Origin: Actinoplanes sp. L3-i22
GTDB lineage: Bacteria; Actinomycetota; Actinomycetes; Mycobacteriales; Micromonosporaceae
Length of the DNA stretch: 64,000 nucleotides
Direction: 5' to 3'
Assembly (NCBI RefSeq): GCF_019704555.1
Contig: NZ_AP024745.1
Coordinates: forward strand, 10,715,501 to 10,779,500
Under the pieces are notes generated by a model. It was not told the origin of the DNA and ran no database searches. It worked only from the letters and a program-made list of their open reading frames with translations. The position numbers and the translations under genes were made by a program. Below are positions 1 to 8,856 of this stretch, one piece after another (the stretch's first letter is position 1; each line of letters starts with the position of its first letter).

Positions 1-566
1 CTCAGCAGGACCGTGCGGGACACCCGCGCCGGATCCACCTCACGGGCCGTGACCAGCACCGCGACCCCCTCGGCGGCGATCTCCCCGAGCAGCGTCCACA
101 GCCGCTCCCGCTCCCCCGCGTCCAGCCCGCTGTCCACCCCGTCGAGCGCGATCACCGCGGGCCGGGCCAGAAGAGCCAGGATCAAACCCAGGAGCTGCCT
201 TTGGTACGGCGTGAGATCCCGTCCCCGGAGCTCCGGGTCGAGCCCGTGCAGCTCCACCGAGGCGGCTTCCTTCCGGGACCGTCCGAGCAGCGCCAGACGC
301 TCGCGCACGTGCTCGCTCACGGTGAACACCGGCTCGAACTCATTGACCCCGGCCACATGGCCGAGTGCCGCCGTACCGAAAAGGGAAACCTTGCCCTGGG
401 ACAACCGCAACCGGCGCGCCAGAGCCAGCAGCGTGCTGGTCCGGCCGCTGCCGGGCGGGCCGGCGACGGCGATCGTCTCGCCGGCCTCGACCGTCAGGTC
501 GAGGTCGCGCAGGAGCCAGCGCCGGTGGTGCCGCACCCCGGCACCGGTAGCGATGAGCACCGCCAT
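1..566 (-). CDS. ABC transporter ATP-binding protein (partial, 3' end beyond window)
   Basis: The first 188 codons of an ABC-type ATPase are visible; the gene runs off the left edge. ATG at 566 follows an AAGGAG ribosome site. The N-terminus carries a Walker A loop GPPGSGRTS (about residues 36-44). About residues 125-155 hold LTPYQRQLLG where the LSGGQ signature belongs, then VIALDGVDSGLD where Walker B and the D-loop belong. The signature is therefore degenerate, and Gly replaces the usual catalytic Glu after the Walker B Asp. It could be a low-activity or regulatory ATPase, or the weak half of a heterodimeric exporter. A TetR-type palindrome lies just upstream, so it is probably controlled by a TetR repressor encoded elsewhere. 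No permease is visible in the window. Confidence 0.85.
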   Translation of the reverse strand, partial: MAVLIATGAGVRHHRRWLLRDLDLTVEAGETIAVAGPPGSGRTSTLLALARRLRLSQGKVSLFGTAALGHVAGVNEFEPVFTVSEHVRERLALLGRSRKEAASVELHGLDPELRGRDLTPYQRQLLGLILALLARPAVIALDGVDSGLDAGERERLWTLLGEIAAEGVAVLVTAREVDPARVSRTVLL

Positions 567-583
567 GATGGCTCCTTGTTTAG

Positions 584-597
584 ACTGACTGGTCAGT
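584..597. promoter_or_regulatory. TetR-type operator palindrome
   Basis: ACTGAC-TG-GTCAGT is a perfect 6-bp inverted repeat with a 2-bp centre, 18 bp upstream of the ABC ATPase start. TetR-family operators next to actinobacterial transporter genes commonly have this form. It lies in the 112-bp gap between the divergent ATPase and LLM genes and could control either one. Confidence 0.6.
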
Positions 598-678
598 TCA
601 AAAACATACCCGCATCGAAGTCGCCGAGAATCCACAGGTGGTGGACATCACGCCGGTGCGGACGGCAGGATCGGGGTC

Positions 679-1668
679 ATGTCAATGCGCTGGGGCATGA
701 CCGTGCCGCTCGGCGGCGTACCGCTCGCCGATCACGCCGCCGCCTTCTCGGCGCTGGCCGACGCCGGCTTCACCGACGTGTGGAGCTCGGAGGTGAACGG
801 CGCGGACGCGTTCACGCCGCTCACCCTGGCCGCCGCCTGGGAACCGCGCCTGCGGCTGGGCACGGCGATCGCCCCGGTCTTCACCCGCGGGCCGGGCCTG
901 ATGGCGATGACCGCGGCCGCGCTCGCCGAGACCGCGCCCGGGCGATTCCAGTTCGGCATCGGCGCGTCCTCACCGGTCGTGGTCGGTGACTGGAACGCCG
1001 CCGACTTCACCCGGCCGTTCGCCCGCAGCCGCGACCTGCTCCGCTTCCTGCGCGCCGCGCTCGCCGGCGAGCTGGTCGACCAGGAGTTCCCGACGTTCAC
1101 CGTGAAACGGTTCCGGCTGGAGCGCCCGCCGGCCGTCCCGCCGCAGCTGATGCTCGCCGCGCTGCGCCCGCAGATGCTGCACCTGGCCGCCGCCGAGGCG
1201 GACGGGGTGATCCTGAACTGGCTCTCCGCCGCCGACGTGCCCACCGCGCTGGCCGAGACCAAGGAGGCCGGGCCGGACTTCGCGGTCGCCGCCCGGATCT
1301 TCGTCGTCCCGACCTCCGACGCGAACTACGCGCGCATGCTGGGGCGGCGGCTCATCACGTCGTACCTGACCGTGCCGGCGTATGCCGCGTTCCACCGCTG
1401 GCTGGGCCGCGAGGAGATCCTGGCGCCGATGTGGCGGGCGTGGGAGTCGGGCGACCGCAAGGGCGCGCTGGCCGCCATCCCGGACTCGCTCGTCGACGAG
1501 CTGATCGTGCACGGCACGCCGGACGAGATCCGGGTCCGGGTCCGGGCGTATGCGGAGGCGGGCATCACCATTCCGGTGATGGCTCTGCTTCCGACGCCGG
1601 AGTTGGAGCGGGGTGGATTCGCCGCGCTGACCACGCTGATCAACGCCCTGAGCCGCCCCGGTTCCTAG
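679..1668 (+). CDS. LLM-class F420-dependent oxidoreductase
   Basis: A 329-residue protein of the luciferase-like monooxygenase superfamily (TIM barrel). It starts with a beta strand of the type MRWGMTVPL, followed by the LADHAAAFSALADAGFTDVW helix, and has GRFQFGIGAS near residue 90, a conserved feature of the TIGR03559-like F420 family. Such proteins use reduced F420 (sometimes FMN) for hydride transfer; the substrate cannot be read from sequence. ATG 679 is used; ATG 685 in frame is an alternative. It is divergent from the ABC ATPase. Its last codons and its TAG stop lie inside the first unit of a 16-bp tandem repeat (1651-1778), so the C-terminus may have been rewritten by repeat expansion. 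Confidence 0.85.
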   Translation: MSMRWGMTVPLGGVPLADHAAAFSALADAGFTDVWSSEVNGADAFTPLTLAAAWEPRLRLGTAIAPVFTRGPGLMAMTAAALAETAPGRFQFGIGASSPVVVGDWNAADFTRPFARSRDLLRFLRAALAGELVDQEFPTFTVKRFRLERPPAVPPQLMLAALRPQMLHLAAAEADGVILNWLSAADVPTALAETKEAGPDFAVAARIFVVPTSDANYARMLGRRLITSYLTVPAYAAFHRWLGREEILAPMWRAWESGDRKGALAAIPDSLVDELIVHGTPDEIRVRVRAYAEAGITIPVMALLPTPELERGGFAALTTLINALSRPGS

Positions 1669-1778
1669 CCGCCCCGGTTCCTAGCCGCCCCAGCTCCCAG
1701 CCACCCCAGCTCCTAGCCACCCCAGCTCCTAGCCACCCCAGCTCCCAGCCACCCCAGCTCCCAGCCACCCCAGCTCCT
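1651..1778. repeat. Eight-copy 16-bp tandem repeat overlapping a stop codon
   Basis: Eight consecutive 16-bp units of the form AGCC(G/A)CCCC(G/A)G(C/T)TCC(C/T) run from 1651 to 1778. The first unit contains the stop codon of the LLM gene. The junction of many units creates the tetranucleotide CTAG, normally very rare in high-GC genomes. The repeats decay into related C-rich text up to about 1880. Confidence 0.9.
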
Positions 1779-1885
1779 AGCCTCGCCGGACTCCTGGCCG
1801 TCCTGGGCTCAGCCATCCCAGGCCCGCCCATCCCAGGCCTGCCCACCCCAGGCCGGCCATCCTGCGCTCGGCCGGGTCCGGGGTC

Positions 1886-1962
1886 CTAGCCTTCGCCGTC
1901 CTAGGCTCCCGTTTGAAGGGTCCTAGGATCCCGCCTGAGGTCCTAGGCTCCGCTGTCCTAGG
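1886..1962. repeat. Cluster of TCCTAGG palindrome-containing repeats
   Basis: The core TCCTAGG occurs at 1899, 1921, 1941 and 1956, and a related TCCTAGC precedes them at 1884. Together with the 16-bp repeats upstream, ten CTAG tetranucleotides lie between 1665 and 1961. The cluster sits directly upstream of the winged-helix regulator at 2054 and could be a repeated protein-binding site or simply repeat drift. No gene is seen between 1669 and 2053. Confidence 0.7.
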
Positions 1963-2053
1963 TTTCGTCCGGGGTCGCGTGACCATCGGTCGAACTTCCG
2001 CCCGTGGGGACGGTTCGGTGGCCGCCGAAACGTTCCGGTCGAAGAATGGGCGC

Positions 2054-2752
2054 ATGACTGATGCGGCAGGGCTGGCGGCGTTCGCGGCGCTCCTGGCCGA
2101 CCGGACCCGGGCGTCGATGTGCCTGGCCCTGCTCGACGGTCGCGCCTGGACCGCCGGAGAGCTCGCCACCCACGCCGGGGTCGCCCGCTCCACGGCCACC
2201 GAGCACCTGGACCGCCTGATCGCCGGCGGCCTGCTCACCGAGGCCCGGCAGGGGCGCCACCGATACGTCCGGCTCGCCGACCCCGGAGTCGCCGGCCTGC
2301 TCGAGGACATCACCGCGCGCCTGGAACCCGCCCTGCCCCCGGCCCGCGGACTACGGGCCACCACGGCCGACGCGGCCCTGCGTCGCGGGCGCACCTGCTA
2401 CGACCATCTCGCCGGCCGCCTCGGCGTCGCGGTCACCGACGCGCTGACCGGCGCCGGGCTACTCGACCAGAACGGCGGCTTCGCGGTCACCAGCGACGGC
2501 GTGACCTGGCTGACCGACCGGCTCGGAGTCGCGCCGGAACAGCTGAGGGCCGGCCGCCGCCCCCTGGCCCGCGCCTGCCTGGACTGGACCGAACGCCGCC
2601 CGCACCTGGGCGGGCTCGCCGGCGCACGGGTCTGCGAGACGTTCCTCGACCGCGGCTGGGTGACCCGGATCGGCTCCGGCCGCGCGGTCCGCGTCACGAC
2701 ACCGGGCCGCACCGCCCTGTCCGACCTGCTCGGCGTAACCAATCTCGACTGA
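2054..2752 (+). CDS. ArsR-type winged-helix transcriptional regulator
   Basis: A 232-residue protein with an N-terminal winged helix. Residues about 5-75 include LADRTRASMCLALLDGRAWT, the helix-turn-helix stretch GELATHAGVARSTATEHLDR and the wing RQGRHRYVRLAD. The C-terminal 130 residues resemble the second domain of larger ArsR-like regulators (helix pairs around TCYDHLAGRLGVAVTDAL and RACLDWTERRPHLGG). The frame is open from 1913, but ATG 2054 fits the start of the domain. Conserved Cys residues (about 21, 122, 180) are too scattered to propose a metal site. A large C-rich repeat tract follows. Ligand and targets are unknown. Confidence 0.8.
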   Translation: MTDAAGLAAFAALLADRTRASMCLALLDGRAWTAGELATHAGVARSTATEHLDRLIAGGLLTEARQGRHRYVRLADPGVAGLLEDITARLEPALPPARGLRATTADAALRRGRTCYDHLAGRLGVAVTDALTGAGLLDQNGGFAVTSDGVTWLTDRLGVAPEQLRAGRRPLARACLDWTERRPHLGGLAGARVCETFLDRGWVTRIGSGRAVRVTTPGRTALSDLLGVTNLD

Positions 2753-2840
2753 TCACCCCCGCCCCGTCCCCGCCCCACCCAACCCCAACAAAATCAGCCG
2801 CCCCCAGCCCAGCCACCCCCGGCCCAGCTCCGCCGCACCC

Positions 2841-2955
2841 AGCGGCCCAGCCCAGCGCGGCCCAGCCCAGCCCAGCCCAGCGCGGCCCAGCCCAGCCCAG
2901 CCCGGCCCGGCACAGCCCGGCCCGGCACAGCCCGGCCCGGCCCGGCACAGCCGCA
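2841..2955. repeat. CCCAG/CCCGG low-complexity tract with G-quadruplex potential on the minus strand
   Basis: The whole gap 2753-3059 is C-rich and has no gene. Runs of CCC at 2861, 2866, 2871 and 2876, and again at 2886, 2891, 2896, 2901 and 2906, are separated by two bases. The minus strand therefore fits the canonical four-G-run quadruplex pattern twice. Period-5 and period-10 repetition is obvious. Confidence 0.8.
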
Positions 2956-3059
2956 CACAGAGCCACACCCAGCACGCCCGGTCGACCCCGCTTTCGCCTC
3001 CACGGGCCGCCTCCACAGCGCTCATCATCGCGCGAAAGCCCAACCCCCCGCTCAAGGCC

Positions 3060-3085
3060 TGTGGATAACTCCCTGGTGTGGACAA
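3060..3085 (+). promoter_or_regulatory. Pair of DnaA-box-like 9-mers, 17-bp spacing
   Basis: TGTGGATAA (3060-3068) is the exact complement of the classical DnaA box TTATCCACA. TGTGGACAA (3077-3085) is the complement of the actinobacterial form TTGTCCACA. Their starts are 17 bp apart. Sites with the same spacing occur at 21117 and 30393. The function is inferred from the motif only. Confidence 0.5.
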
Positions 3086-3191
3086 CTCACCGGGCTCACC
3101 CCGTACAAAGGAGAATGGAGCGCACCCACAAGGGATGCGCTCCATTCCCGCGGACCTCGACCACCGCCTGGCTGATGGCCGAAAGGCCGGT

Positions 3192-3797
3192 TCACTCGCT
3201 GTCGGCGAGGATGGCGTAGAGCTTGCGCTTCGTCTCGTTCAGCACCTCGAGCGCCCGCTGCCGCTGCTCCGGCGTGCCGGAGAAGCCGACCTGCTTGAGG
3301 GCGCTGAAGATGCCGACCGCCGCGTCGCGGAAGTCCTGCACCTGGTTGAGGGTGTCGTCGCCGAACTGGGCCCAGGGCGGGTTCTGCGCGGCGGTCTCGG
3401 CCTCGGGGCGACCGTCCTCGGTGAGGCGGTAGCTCTTGCGGCCGCCCTCGGCGGTGACCTCGATCAGGCCCTCGTCCTCCAGCAGCTGGAGGGTGGGGTA
3501 GATCGAGCCGGGGCTCGGGCGCCAGATGCCGTTGGTGCGGGCGTCCAGCTCCTGAATCATCTCGTAGCCGTGCATCGGGCGCTCCAGGAGCAGCGCCAGG
3601 ACGGCCGGGCGCACGTTGGGCCGGCCCCGGCCACCGCGCCGGCCACCGCCGCGCTGGCCGTGCTCACCGGGGCCGAACGGGCCGCCGGGGCCGAAGCCGC
3701 CGTGCCCGCCCGGGCCACCGGGCCCGAAGGGGAAGCCGGGCGGGAACCCGAACCCGCGCATCCGATGTCCGTGATGTCCTTCGTGGGGGAACCTCAT
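3192..3797 (-). CDS. PadR-family transcriptional regulator
   Basis: A 201-residue repressor-type protein. The first 60 residues are Gly/Pro/His-rich (repeated GPGG motifs) and disordered. They are followed by a PadR winged helix: LALLLERPMHGYEMIQELD, then GIWRPSPGSIYPTLQLLEDE and the wing GGRKSYRLTEDG. A C-terminal helical region about 60 long ends the protein and probably dimerises. ATG 3797 was chosen because translation from it gives a clean N-terminus (MRFPHEGHH); the frame remains open upstream but there crosses the promoter and the neighbouring gene. Such PadR proteins with a Gly/His-rich head usually control a transporter or stress genes and repress themselves. The palindromes just upstream fit autoregulation. 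Confidence 0.9.
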   Translation of the reverse strand: MRFPHEGHHGHRMRGFGFPPGFPFGPGGPGGHGGFGPGGPFGPGEHGQRGGGRRGGRGRPNVRPAVLALLLERPMHGYEMIQELDARTNGIWRPSPGSIYPTLQLLEDEGLIEVTAEGGRKSYRLTEDGRPEAETAAQNPPWAQFGDDTLNQVQDFRDAAVGIFSALKQVGFSGTPEQRQRALEVLNETKRKLYAILADSE

Positions 3798-3813
3798 GAT
3801 CTTCTCCGTTCTG

Positions 3814-3838
3814 TCGTCGATAGTTAGACGATATATCG
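3814..3838. promoter_or_regulatory. Candidate PadR operator/promoter
   Basis: Two dyads lie 17-41 bp upstream of the PadR start: TCGTC(3814)...GACGA(3831), and the perfect palindrome CGATATATCG (3829-3838). AT-rich palindromes are rare in this sequence. The position between the divergent PadR and GNAT genes suits an autoregulatory operator. Confidence 0.5.
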
Positions 3839-3881
3839 GCAACGTGTCGGAAGCAAGGGTTTCCGAACTGATGGGGTTGCC

Positions 3882-4760
3882 ATGCGTGTCGAACGGCCGC
3901 GATCTGGCAATGTGGTAGCTGTGTTGACGGTGCCCATTCGCCAGCTCGGAGAGCCGGAGCGTGCTGCGGTCGAGCGGATCCTGGACGCCGACCCGTTCGC
4001 GGGTGCCCAGATCGCCGAGCGGGTCGCCGCCCACGGGCTGAACTGGTGGCGGTCCGACGGGCGGATCTACGGCTACGAGCCGGCCCGCCGCATCGAGTCG
4101 ATCATCTGGTCCGGCGCGCATCTGGTCCCGGTCGGCGCCAATCCGCCGGCCATCGCGGCCTTCGCCGACCTGCTCAGCCACGAGCCACGGGTCTGCTCGT
4201 CGATCATCGGGCGGGCCGAGGCGGTCCTCGATCTGTGGGATCGGCTCAGCGTGCACTGGGGGCGCGCGCGAGACGTGCGGCCCAACCAGCCGTTGCTGGT
4301 CACCGACCGGTCGCCGCTGGTCGCGTCCGATCCCGAGGTGCGCCTGGTCCGGCCGAACGAGGTGGAGCAGCTGTTCCCGGCCGCGGTGGCGATGTACACC
4401 GAGGAGGTCGGCGTCTCGCCGCTGCAGGACGACGGCGGCCGGGGCTATCGACGCCGCGTCACCGAGCTGGTCAAGGGCAAGCGGGCGTATGCGCGGTTCA
4501 TCGGCGATCAGGTGATCTTCAAGGCCGAGCTGGCGATCATCACCCGGCGCACGACGCAGGTCCAGGGCGTCTGGGTCCACCCGGAGTTCCGCGGGCGCGG
4601 GATCGCGACGGCGGCGATGGCCGCGGTGGTCGACGACGCGCTGCGCCGGGTCGCGCCGACGGTCAGCCTCTACGTCAACGACTACAACACCTCGGCGCGC
4701 CGGGTCTACCAGCGCTGCGGCTTCGTCTCCGCCGGCGCCTTCGCCACCGTCCTCTTCTAA
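3882..4760 (+). CDS. GNAT N-acetyltransferase with DUF4081-like N-terminal domain
   Basis: A 292-residue protein with two parts. Residues about 15-150 match the DUF4081-type domain seen before GNAT domains in actinobacteria (PIRQLGEPERAAVERILDAD at its start). The C-terminal GNAT fold shows the acetyl-CoA loop VHPEFRGRGIATAAM (about 233-247), then VSLYVNDYNTSARRVYQRCG, the last strand and helix. The acceptor substrate is unknown. ATG 3882 is annotated. A GTG at 3921 (giving MLTVPIRQL) matches the usual family start better and may be the true one. Its 3' end shares a bidirectional terminator with ispG. Confidence 0.85.
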   Translation: MRVERPRSGNVVAVLTVPIRQLGEPERAAVERILDADPFAGAQIAERVAAHGLNWWRSDGRIYGYEPARRIESIIWSGAHLVPVGANPPAIAAFADLLSHEPRVCSSIIGRAEAVLDLWDRLSVHWGRARDVRPNQPLLVTDRSPLVASDPEVRLVRPNEVEQLFPAAVAMYTEEVGVSPLQDDGGRGYRRRVTELVKGKRAYARFIGDQVIFKAELAIITRRTTQVQGVWVHPEFRGRGIATAAMAAVVDDALRRVAPTVSLYVNDYNTSARRVYQRCGFVSAGAFATVLF

Positions 4761-4767
4761 AAGAGAC

Positions 4768-4798
4768 TTGCCCGGGTCCGCATCCCAGACCCGGGCAA
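4768..4798. terminator. Bidirectional hairpin terminator
   Basis: An 11-bp perfect stem, TTGCCCGGGTC / GACCCGGGCAA, with a 9-nt loop, 8 bp after the GNAT stop. It is placed between convergent GNAT and ispG. Confidence 0.8.
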
Positions 4799-4864
4799 AT
4801 TCAACATCAAATTCCGATTTGGTACGACCTGAGCACCGCCGCCGCACCCAAAACCCGCAAAACC

Positions 4865-4897
4865 CACGAAACGCCGCCGGTGCGGAAGCGTTTCGTG
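4865..4897 (-). terminator. Intrinsic terminator of the dxr-rseP-ispG operon
   Basis: The stem CACGAAACGC / GCGTTTCGTG (10 bp, 13-nt loop) lies 27 bp beyond the ispG stop. Read on the minus strand it is followed by two TTTT runs within G-rich text, an acceptable actinobacterial intrinsic terminator. Confidence 0.65.
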
Positions 4898-4923
4898 CGC
4901 GGAGCGAAGCGGAGCAATCCGGC

Positions 4924-6096
4924 TCAGTGCACGGTGACGACCGGTCCCGGGAGCAGCTCGCGGAGCTCGTCCGGCAGGTCGGCGCCCATCTGGTCGGCGA
5001 GCCGCAGCGCCTCCTCGACCAGCGTCTCCACGATGATCGACTCCGGCACGGTCTTGATCACCTTGCCCTTGACGAAGATCTGGCCCTTGCCGTTGCCGGA
5101 GGCCACCCCGAGGTCCGCCTCCCGGGCCTCGCCGGGCCCGTTCACGACGCAGCCCATGACGGCCACCCGCAGCGGCACCGGGAACCCGTCGAGCGCCGCG
5201 GTGACCTGCTCGGCGAGCGTGTACACGTCCACCTGGGCGCGCCCGCAGGACGGGCAGGAGACGATCTCCAGGCCACGCTCGCGCAGGCCCAGCGACTCCA
5301 GGATCTGGTTGCCGACCTTGATCTCCTCGACCGGCGGGGCGGAGAGCGAGACCCGGATGGTGTCGCCGATGCCCTCGGCCAGCAGCGCGCCGAACGCGAC
5401 CGCCGACTTGATCGTGCCCTGGAACGACGGGCCGGCCTCGGTCACACCCAGGTGCAGCGGGTAGTCGCACTGCTCGGCGAGCTGCCGGTACGCCCGGATC
5501 ATGACGACCGGGTCGTTGTGCTTGACCGAGATCTTGATGTCCCGGAAGCCGTGCTCCTCGAACAACGAGCACTCCCAGAGCGCCGACTCGACCAGCGCCT
5601 CGGCGGTGGCCTTGCCGTACTTCTCCAGCAGCCGCTTGTCCAGCGAGCCCGCGTTGACACCGATCCGGATCGGGACACCGGCGGCGCCGGCCGCCTTCGC
5701 GATCTCCTTGACCTTGTCGTCGAACTGCCGGATGTTGCCCGGGTTGACCCGGACCGCGGCGCAGCCGGCGTCGATCGCGGCGAACACGTACTTCGGCTGG
5801 AAGTGGATGTCGGCGATCACCGGGATCTGTGACTTCTTGGCGATCGCGGGCAGCGCCTCGACGTCGTCCTGCGACGGCACGGCGACCCGGACGATCTGGC
5901 AGCCGGACGCGGTCAGCTCGGCGATCTGCTGCAGCGTCGCGTTGACGTCGGAGGTGAGGGTCGTGGTCATCGACTGAACGCTGACCGGGGCACCACCACC
6001 GACGAGGACACCACCGACGTTGATCTGCCGGCTCTTACGGCGCGGGGCCAGCGGCGGCGGGGGTACGGCCGGCATTCCGAGACTGATCGCAGTCAT
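4924..6096 (-). CDS. ispG: 4-hydroxy-3-methylbut-2-en-1-yl diphosphate synthase (IspG/GcpE)
   Basis: A 390-residue [4Fe-4S] enzyme of the MEP pathway. It converts MEcPP to HMBPP in the cytoplasm. The N-terminal TIM-barrel part includes [26 protein letters not shown] and [11 protein letters not shown]. The cluster ligands are visible as SCPSCGR (two Cys) and, about 40 residues on, [11 protein letters not shown] (third Cys). ATG 6096 gives the family-typical length; the frame stays open upstream only because it overlaps the rseP 3' end. It is the third gene of dxr-rseP-ispG, 5 bp after the rseP stop, so it is co-transcribed. The same three genes are adjacent in Mycobacterium. Confidence 0.97.
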   Translation of the reverse strand: MTAISLGMPAVPPPPLAPRRKSRQINVGGVLVGGGAPVSVQSMTTTLTSDVNATLQQIAELTASGCQIVRVAVPSQDDVEALPAIAKKSQIPVIADIHFQPKYVFAAIDAGCAAVRVNPGNIRQFDDKVKEIAKAAGAAGVPIRIGVNAGSLDKRLLEKYGKATAEALVESALWECSLFEEHGFRDIKISVKHNDPVVMIRAYRQLAEQCDYPLHLGVTEAGPSFQGTIKSAVAFGALLAEGIGDTIRVSLSAPPVEEIKVGNQILESLGLRERGLEIVSCPSCGRAQVDVYTLAEQVTAALDGFPVPLRVAVMGCVVNGPGEAREADLGVASGNGKGQIFVKGKVIKTVPESIIVETLVEEALRLADQMGADLPDELRELLPGPVVTVH

Positions 6097-6101
6097 TTCA
6101 C

Positions 6102-7391
6102 TCACTTGAAGATCGTAATCGGGTTGATGATGTCGGCGGTCGCCGTCAGCAGCGTAAACGCGCCACCTATCAGGATGACCGCGTAGGTGAGTGGCATCAG
6201 CTTGTAGTAGTCGACACGCCCCGGATCGGGTCGCCGGAGTCGTCGGTAGAGCAGCGAACGGACCCGTTCGTACCACGCGATGGCGATGTGGCCGCCGTCG
6301 AGCGGGAGCAGGGGCAGCAGGTTGAACAGGCCGATGAACACGTTCAGCGAGATGAAGATCTGCCAGAAGACCTCCGGCACGCCCTTCTCGATCGCCTCGC
6401 CACCGAGCCGGCTCGCGCCGATCACGCTGATCGGGGTGTCCGGGTCACGCTCGTCGCCGGTGATCGAGTTCCACAGGGCGGGGATCTTCTGCGGGATCTT
6501 CCCCATCGCCTTGAACGAGTTCTCCACCAGGTACCAGCCGTACTCACCGGAGCCCTTGACCGCGCCGAGCGGACCGTACTGCACCACGTACGGCTGATCG
6601 GTGTCCCAGCTGATGCCGGCGACCGAGACCAGCGAGACCGCGCCCTTCGGATCCTCGACCGGCGCCCGTTCGTCGCTGATCAGGTCGACCGACAGGACCT
6701 TGGTCTGGCCGTCCCGGATCACCTCGAACTCGGTCGGGCCGGCCTTCGAGGCCCGGATGGCGTCGGTGAGCTGCCCGTAGTTCGCCACCGGGGTGGTGCC
6801 GACCCGGGTGATCCGGTCCAGATCCTGCAGGCCGGCGGTCTTGGCGGGCGGCACGATCGCGCCGTTGGTACCCGGCACACAGGTCTCGGTCGCGGTCTTC
6901 TGCGCCGCGGCGTCCAGCTTCTTGACCTCGGTCTGCACCGAGAGGCAGTCGCCGACGTGGATCATCGCCGGGTAGGACCGCTGGTCGGCGTTGGACTGCG
7001 GGAGGTGAATGTTCGGCAGGCCGACCGAGACGGCCATCACCCACGCGCCGGCCAGGGCCAGCAGGAAGTGGGTGATCGAGCCGGCCGACATCACGATCGT
7101 CCGCTTCCAGACCGGGAACCGCCACATCGCGCGCGGCTGGTCCTCCGGCAGCACGTCGTCGTCCTGCGGGGTCATCCCGACGATCTTGCAGAAGCCGCCG
7201 AGCGGGATGGCCTTGAGCCCGTACTCCGTCTCGCCGCGCTTGAACGAGAAGATCGTGGGGCCGAAGCCGACGAAATACTGCGTCACCTTCATCCCGAAGC
7301 GCTTGCCCGTGATCATGTGACCCAGCTCGTGCAGGCTCACCGAGACGAGGATGGTCAGCGCGAACGCCGCCGCACCCAGCCAGAACAGCAT
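6102..7391 (-). CDS. rseP: RseP/Rip1-type site-2 intramembrane zinc metalloprotease
   Basis: A 429-residue membrane protease. The first transmembrane helix carries the zinc motif HELGH in [16 protein letters not shown] (about residues 21-26). A PDZ domain follows in the middle ([22 protein letters not shown]). Near the C-terminus, [13 protein letters not shown] holds the conserved Asp ligand (LDG). Four transmembrane segments are expected. In mycobacteria the homologue Rip1 cleaves anti-sigma factors and controls envelope gene expression. The ATG overlaps the dxr stop by one base (TGATG), so translation is coupled. Placement between dxr and ispG is conserved in actinobacteria. Confidence 0.95.
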   Translation of the reverse strand: MLFWLGAAAFALTILVSVSLHELGHMITGKRFGMKVTQYFVGFGPTIFSFKRGETEYGLKAIPLGGFCKIVGMTPQDDDVLPEDQPRAMWRFPVWKRTIVMSAGSITHFLLALAGAWVMAVSVGLPNIHLPQSNADQRSYPAMIHVGDCLSVQTEVKKLDAAAQKTATETCVPGTNGAIVPPAKTAGLQDLDRITRVGTTPVANYGQLTDAIRASKAGPTEFEVIRDGQTKVLSVDLISDERAPVEDPKGAVSLVSVAGISWDTDQPYVVQYGPLGAVKGSGEYGWYLVENSFKAMGKIPQKIPALWNSITGDERDPDTPISVIGASRLGGEAIEKGVPEVFWQIFISLNVFIGLFNLLPLLPLDGGHIAIAWYERVRSLLYRRLRRPDPGRVDYYKLMPLTYAVILIGGAFTLLTATADIINPITIFK

Positions 7392-8590
7392 CAGGCTCCT
7401 TCAGCCACAGTCGCGATCGTCCGCTGTGCCTGGGCCCGCGCCCAGGCTTCCGCGGCCAGCACGTCATCGACGGTACCCGGCTCCGCGAAATCCGGAGCCG
7501 CCGCGAGCACCTGTTCCAGGGTGTCGACGATGCCCAGAAAAGGTAGCCGACCGGCGACGAAAGCGGCCACACACTCTTCGTTGGCGGCGTTGAAGATCGC
7601 CGGACGGCACCGCCCGGCGCGGCCCGCCGCCTTGGCCAGCTCGACGGCCGGGAACGCCTCGGCGTCCAGCGGACGGAACTCCCAGGTGTGCGCGAGGGTC
7701 CAGTCGACCGCCGGGGCGGCCTCCGGCACCCGGTCCGGCCAGGCCAGGGCCAGCGCGATCGGCAGCCGCATGTCCGGCGGGCTGGCCTGGGCCAGGGTCG
7801 AGCCGTCGGTGAACTCGACCATCGAGTGGATCACCGACTGCGGGTGGACCATCACCTCGAGGTCGTCGTAGGGCACGCCGAACAGCTCGTGCGCCTCGAT
7901 CACCTCGAGCCCCTTGTTCACCATCGTCGCCGTGTTGATCGTGACGACCGGGCCCATGTCCCAGGTCGGGTGCTTGAGCGCGTCCTCCGGAGTGACGTTC
8001 GTCAACTCGCTGCGCCGGCGCCCGCGGAACGCTCCCCCGCTGGCGGTCAGCACCAGGCGGCGCACCTCGTCGGCCCGGCCGCCGCGCAGGCACTGGGCCA
8101 GCGCGGAGTGCTCCGAGTCGACCGGGACGATCTGCCCCTCCTTGGCGATCCGCCGGACCAGCGGACCGCCGGCGACCAGGGACTCCTTGTTGGCCAGGGC
8201 GAGTGTCCGGCCCTCCTCGAGGGCGGCCAGGGTGGGCTTCAGGCCGAGGCTGCCGACCACGCCGTTGAGCACCACGTCACAGCGGTGCCGGGCGAGCTCG
8301 GTCATCGCGTCCGGCCCGGCCACGATCTTCGGAAGCTTGAAGTCGCCGGAGGACCAGCCGCGCTTCTGCGCCTCGGCATAAAAAGCCAACTGCAGATCCT
8401 GTACGGCGGAGGCGCGCGCCACGCCGACCACCTCGACCGCCAGCTCCAACGCCTGCGCGGCGAGCAGCTCGACGTTGCCACCGCCGGCGCCGAGCGCGAC
8501 CACCCGGAACCGGTCCGGGTTGCGGCGCACGATGTCGATGGCCTGGGTGCCGATGGATCCGGTCGAGCCGAGCAGGACGAGGTCTCGCAT
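7391..8590 (-). CDS. dxr: 1-deoxy-D-xylulose 5-phosphate reductoisomerase
   Basis: A 399-residue NADPH enzyme that makes MEP, the committed step of non-mevalonate isoprenoid synthesis. The NADPH loop GSTGSIG is at residues 8-14 after MRDLVLL. The middle has [11 protein letters not shown] and the metal/substrate stretch [22 protein letters not shown] is the flexible substrate region. The C-terminal domain contains [16 protein letters not shown] 8590 gives MRDLVLLGS directly; an ATG at 8599 adds three residues (MGG) and is also possible. It is the first gene of the dxr-rseP-ispG operon. Confidence 0.97.
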   Translation of the reverse strand: MRDLVLLGSTGSIGTQAIDIVRRNPDRFRVVALGAGGGNVELLAAQALELAVEVVGVARASAVQDLQLAFYAEAQKRGWSSGDFKLPKIVAGPDAMTELARHRCDVVLNGVVGSLGLKPTLAALEEGRTLALANKESLVAGGPLVRRIAKEGQIVPVDSEHSALAQCLRGGRADEVRRLVLTASGGAFRGRRRSELTNVTPEDALKHPTWDMGPVVTINTATMVNKGLEVIEAHELFGVPYDDLEVMVHPQSVIHSMVEFTDGSTLAQASPPDMRLPIALALAWPDRVPEAAPAVDWTLAHTWEFRPLDAEAFPAVELAKAAGRAGRCRPAIFNAANEECVAAFVAGRLPFLGIVDTLEQVLAAAPDFAEPGTVDDVLAAEAWARAQAQRTIATVAEGA

Positions 8591-8618
8591 GCCGCCCATC
8601 TTCCCGGACCGCCCGCGC

Positions 8619-8849
8619 TCAGGCTCCGGCGACCCTGGCCCGGACGAACGCGGTCAGCCCGGCCGCCGTCTCCGGATCGAGCTCGGAGGTCCCCACGGTG
8701 ACGTAGTCACCCTGCACCGTGCTGCACAGCAGCAGTCCGGGCAGTTCCTCGACGCGGGTCAGGGCGGGCCGGCGGTACCGCCCCTCGAACAGGTATCGGT
8801 AACCATGATCGCGTGATCCTGGTGAGCGCGGGGCCCTCGCGGGGTACAC
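8619..8849 (-). CDS. Hypothetical small protein upstream of dxr
   Basis: An open frame of about 76 codons from GTG 8849 (88 from GTG 8885) ends 28 bp before dxr. The C-terminal half looks like a folded domain ([17 protein letters not shown], then [17 protein letters not shown]). The N-terminal residues ([14 protein letters not shown]) look like non-coding text. No ATG is in frame, and any start lies within a few bases of, or overlaps, the divergent YihY start. It may be a real small gene or a 5'-truncated remnant. No family was recognised. Confidence 0.4.
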   Translation of the reverse strand: MYPARAPRSPGSRDHGYRYLFEGRYRRPALTRVEELPGLLLCSTVQGDYVTVGTSELDPETAAGLTAFVRARVAGA

Positions 8850-8856
8850 CCTGTTC

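Noticed and set aside
3798..4847. Upstream extension of the PadR frame across the GNAT gene
   Set aside because: It is antisense to a convincing GNAT protein, and the PadR start with promoter-like palindromes lies at 3797.
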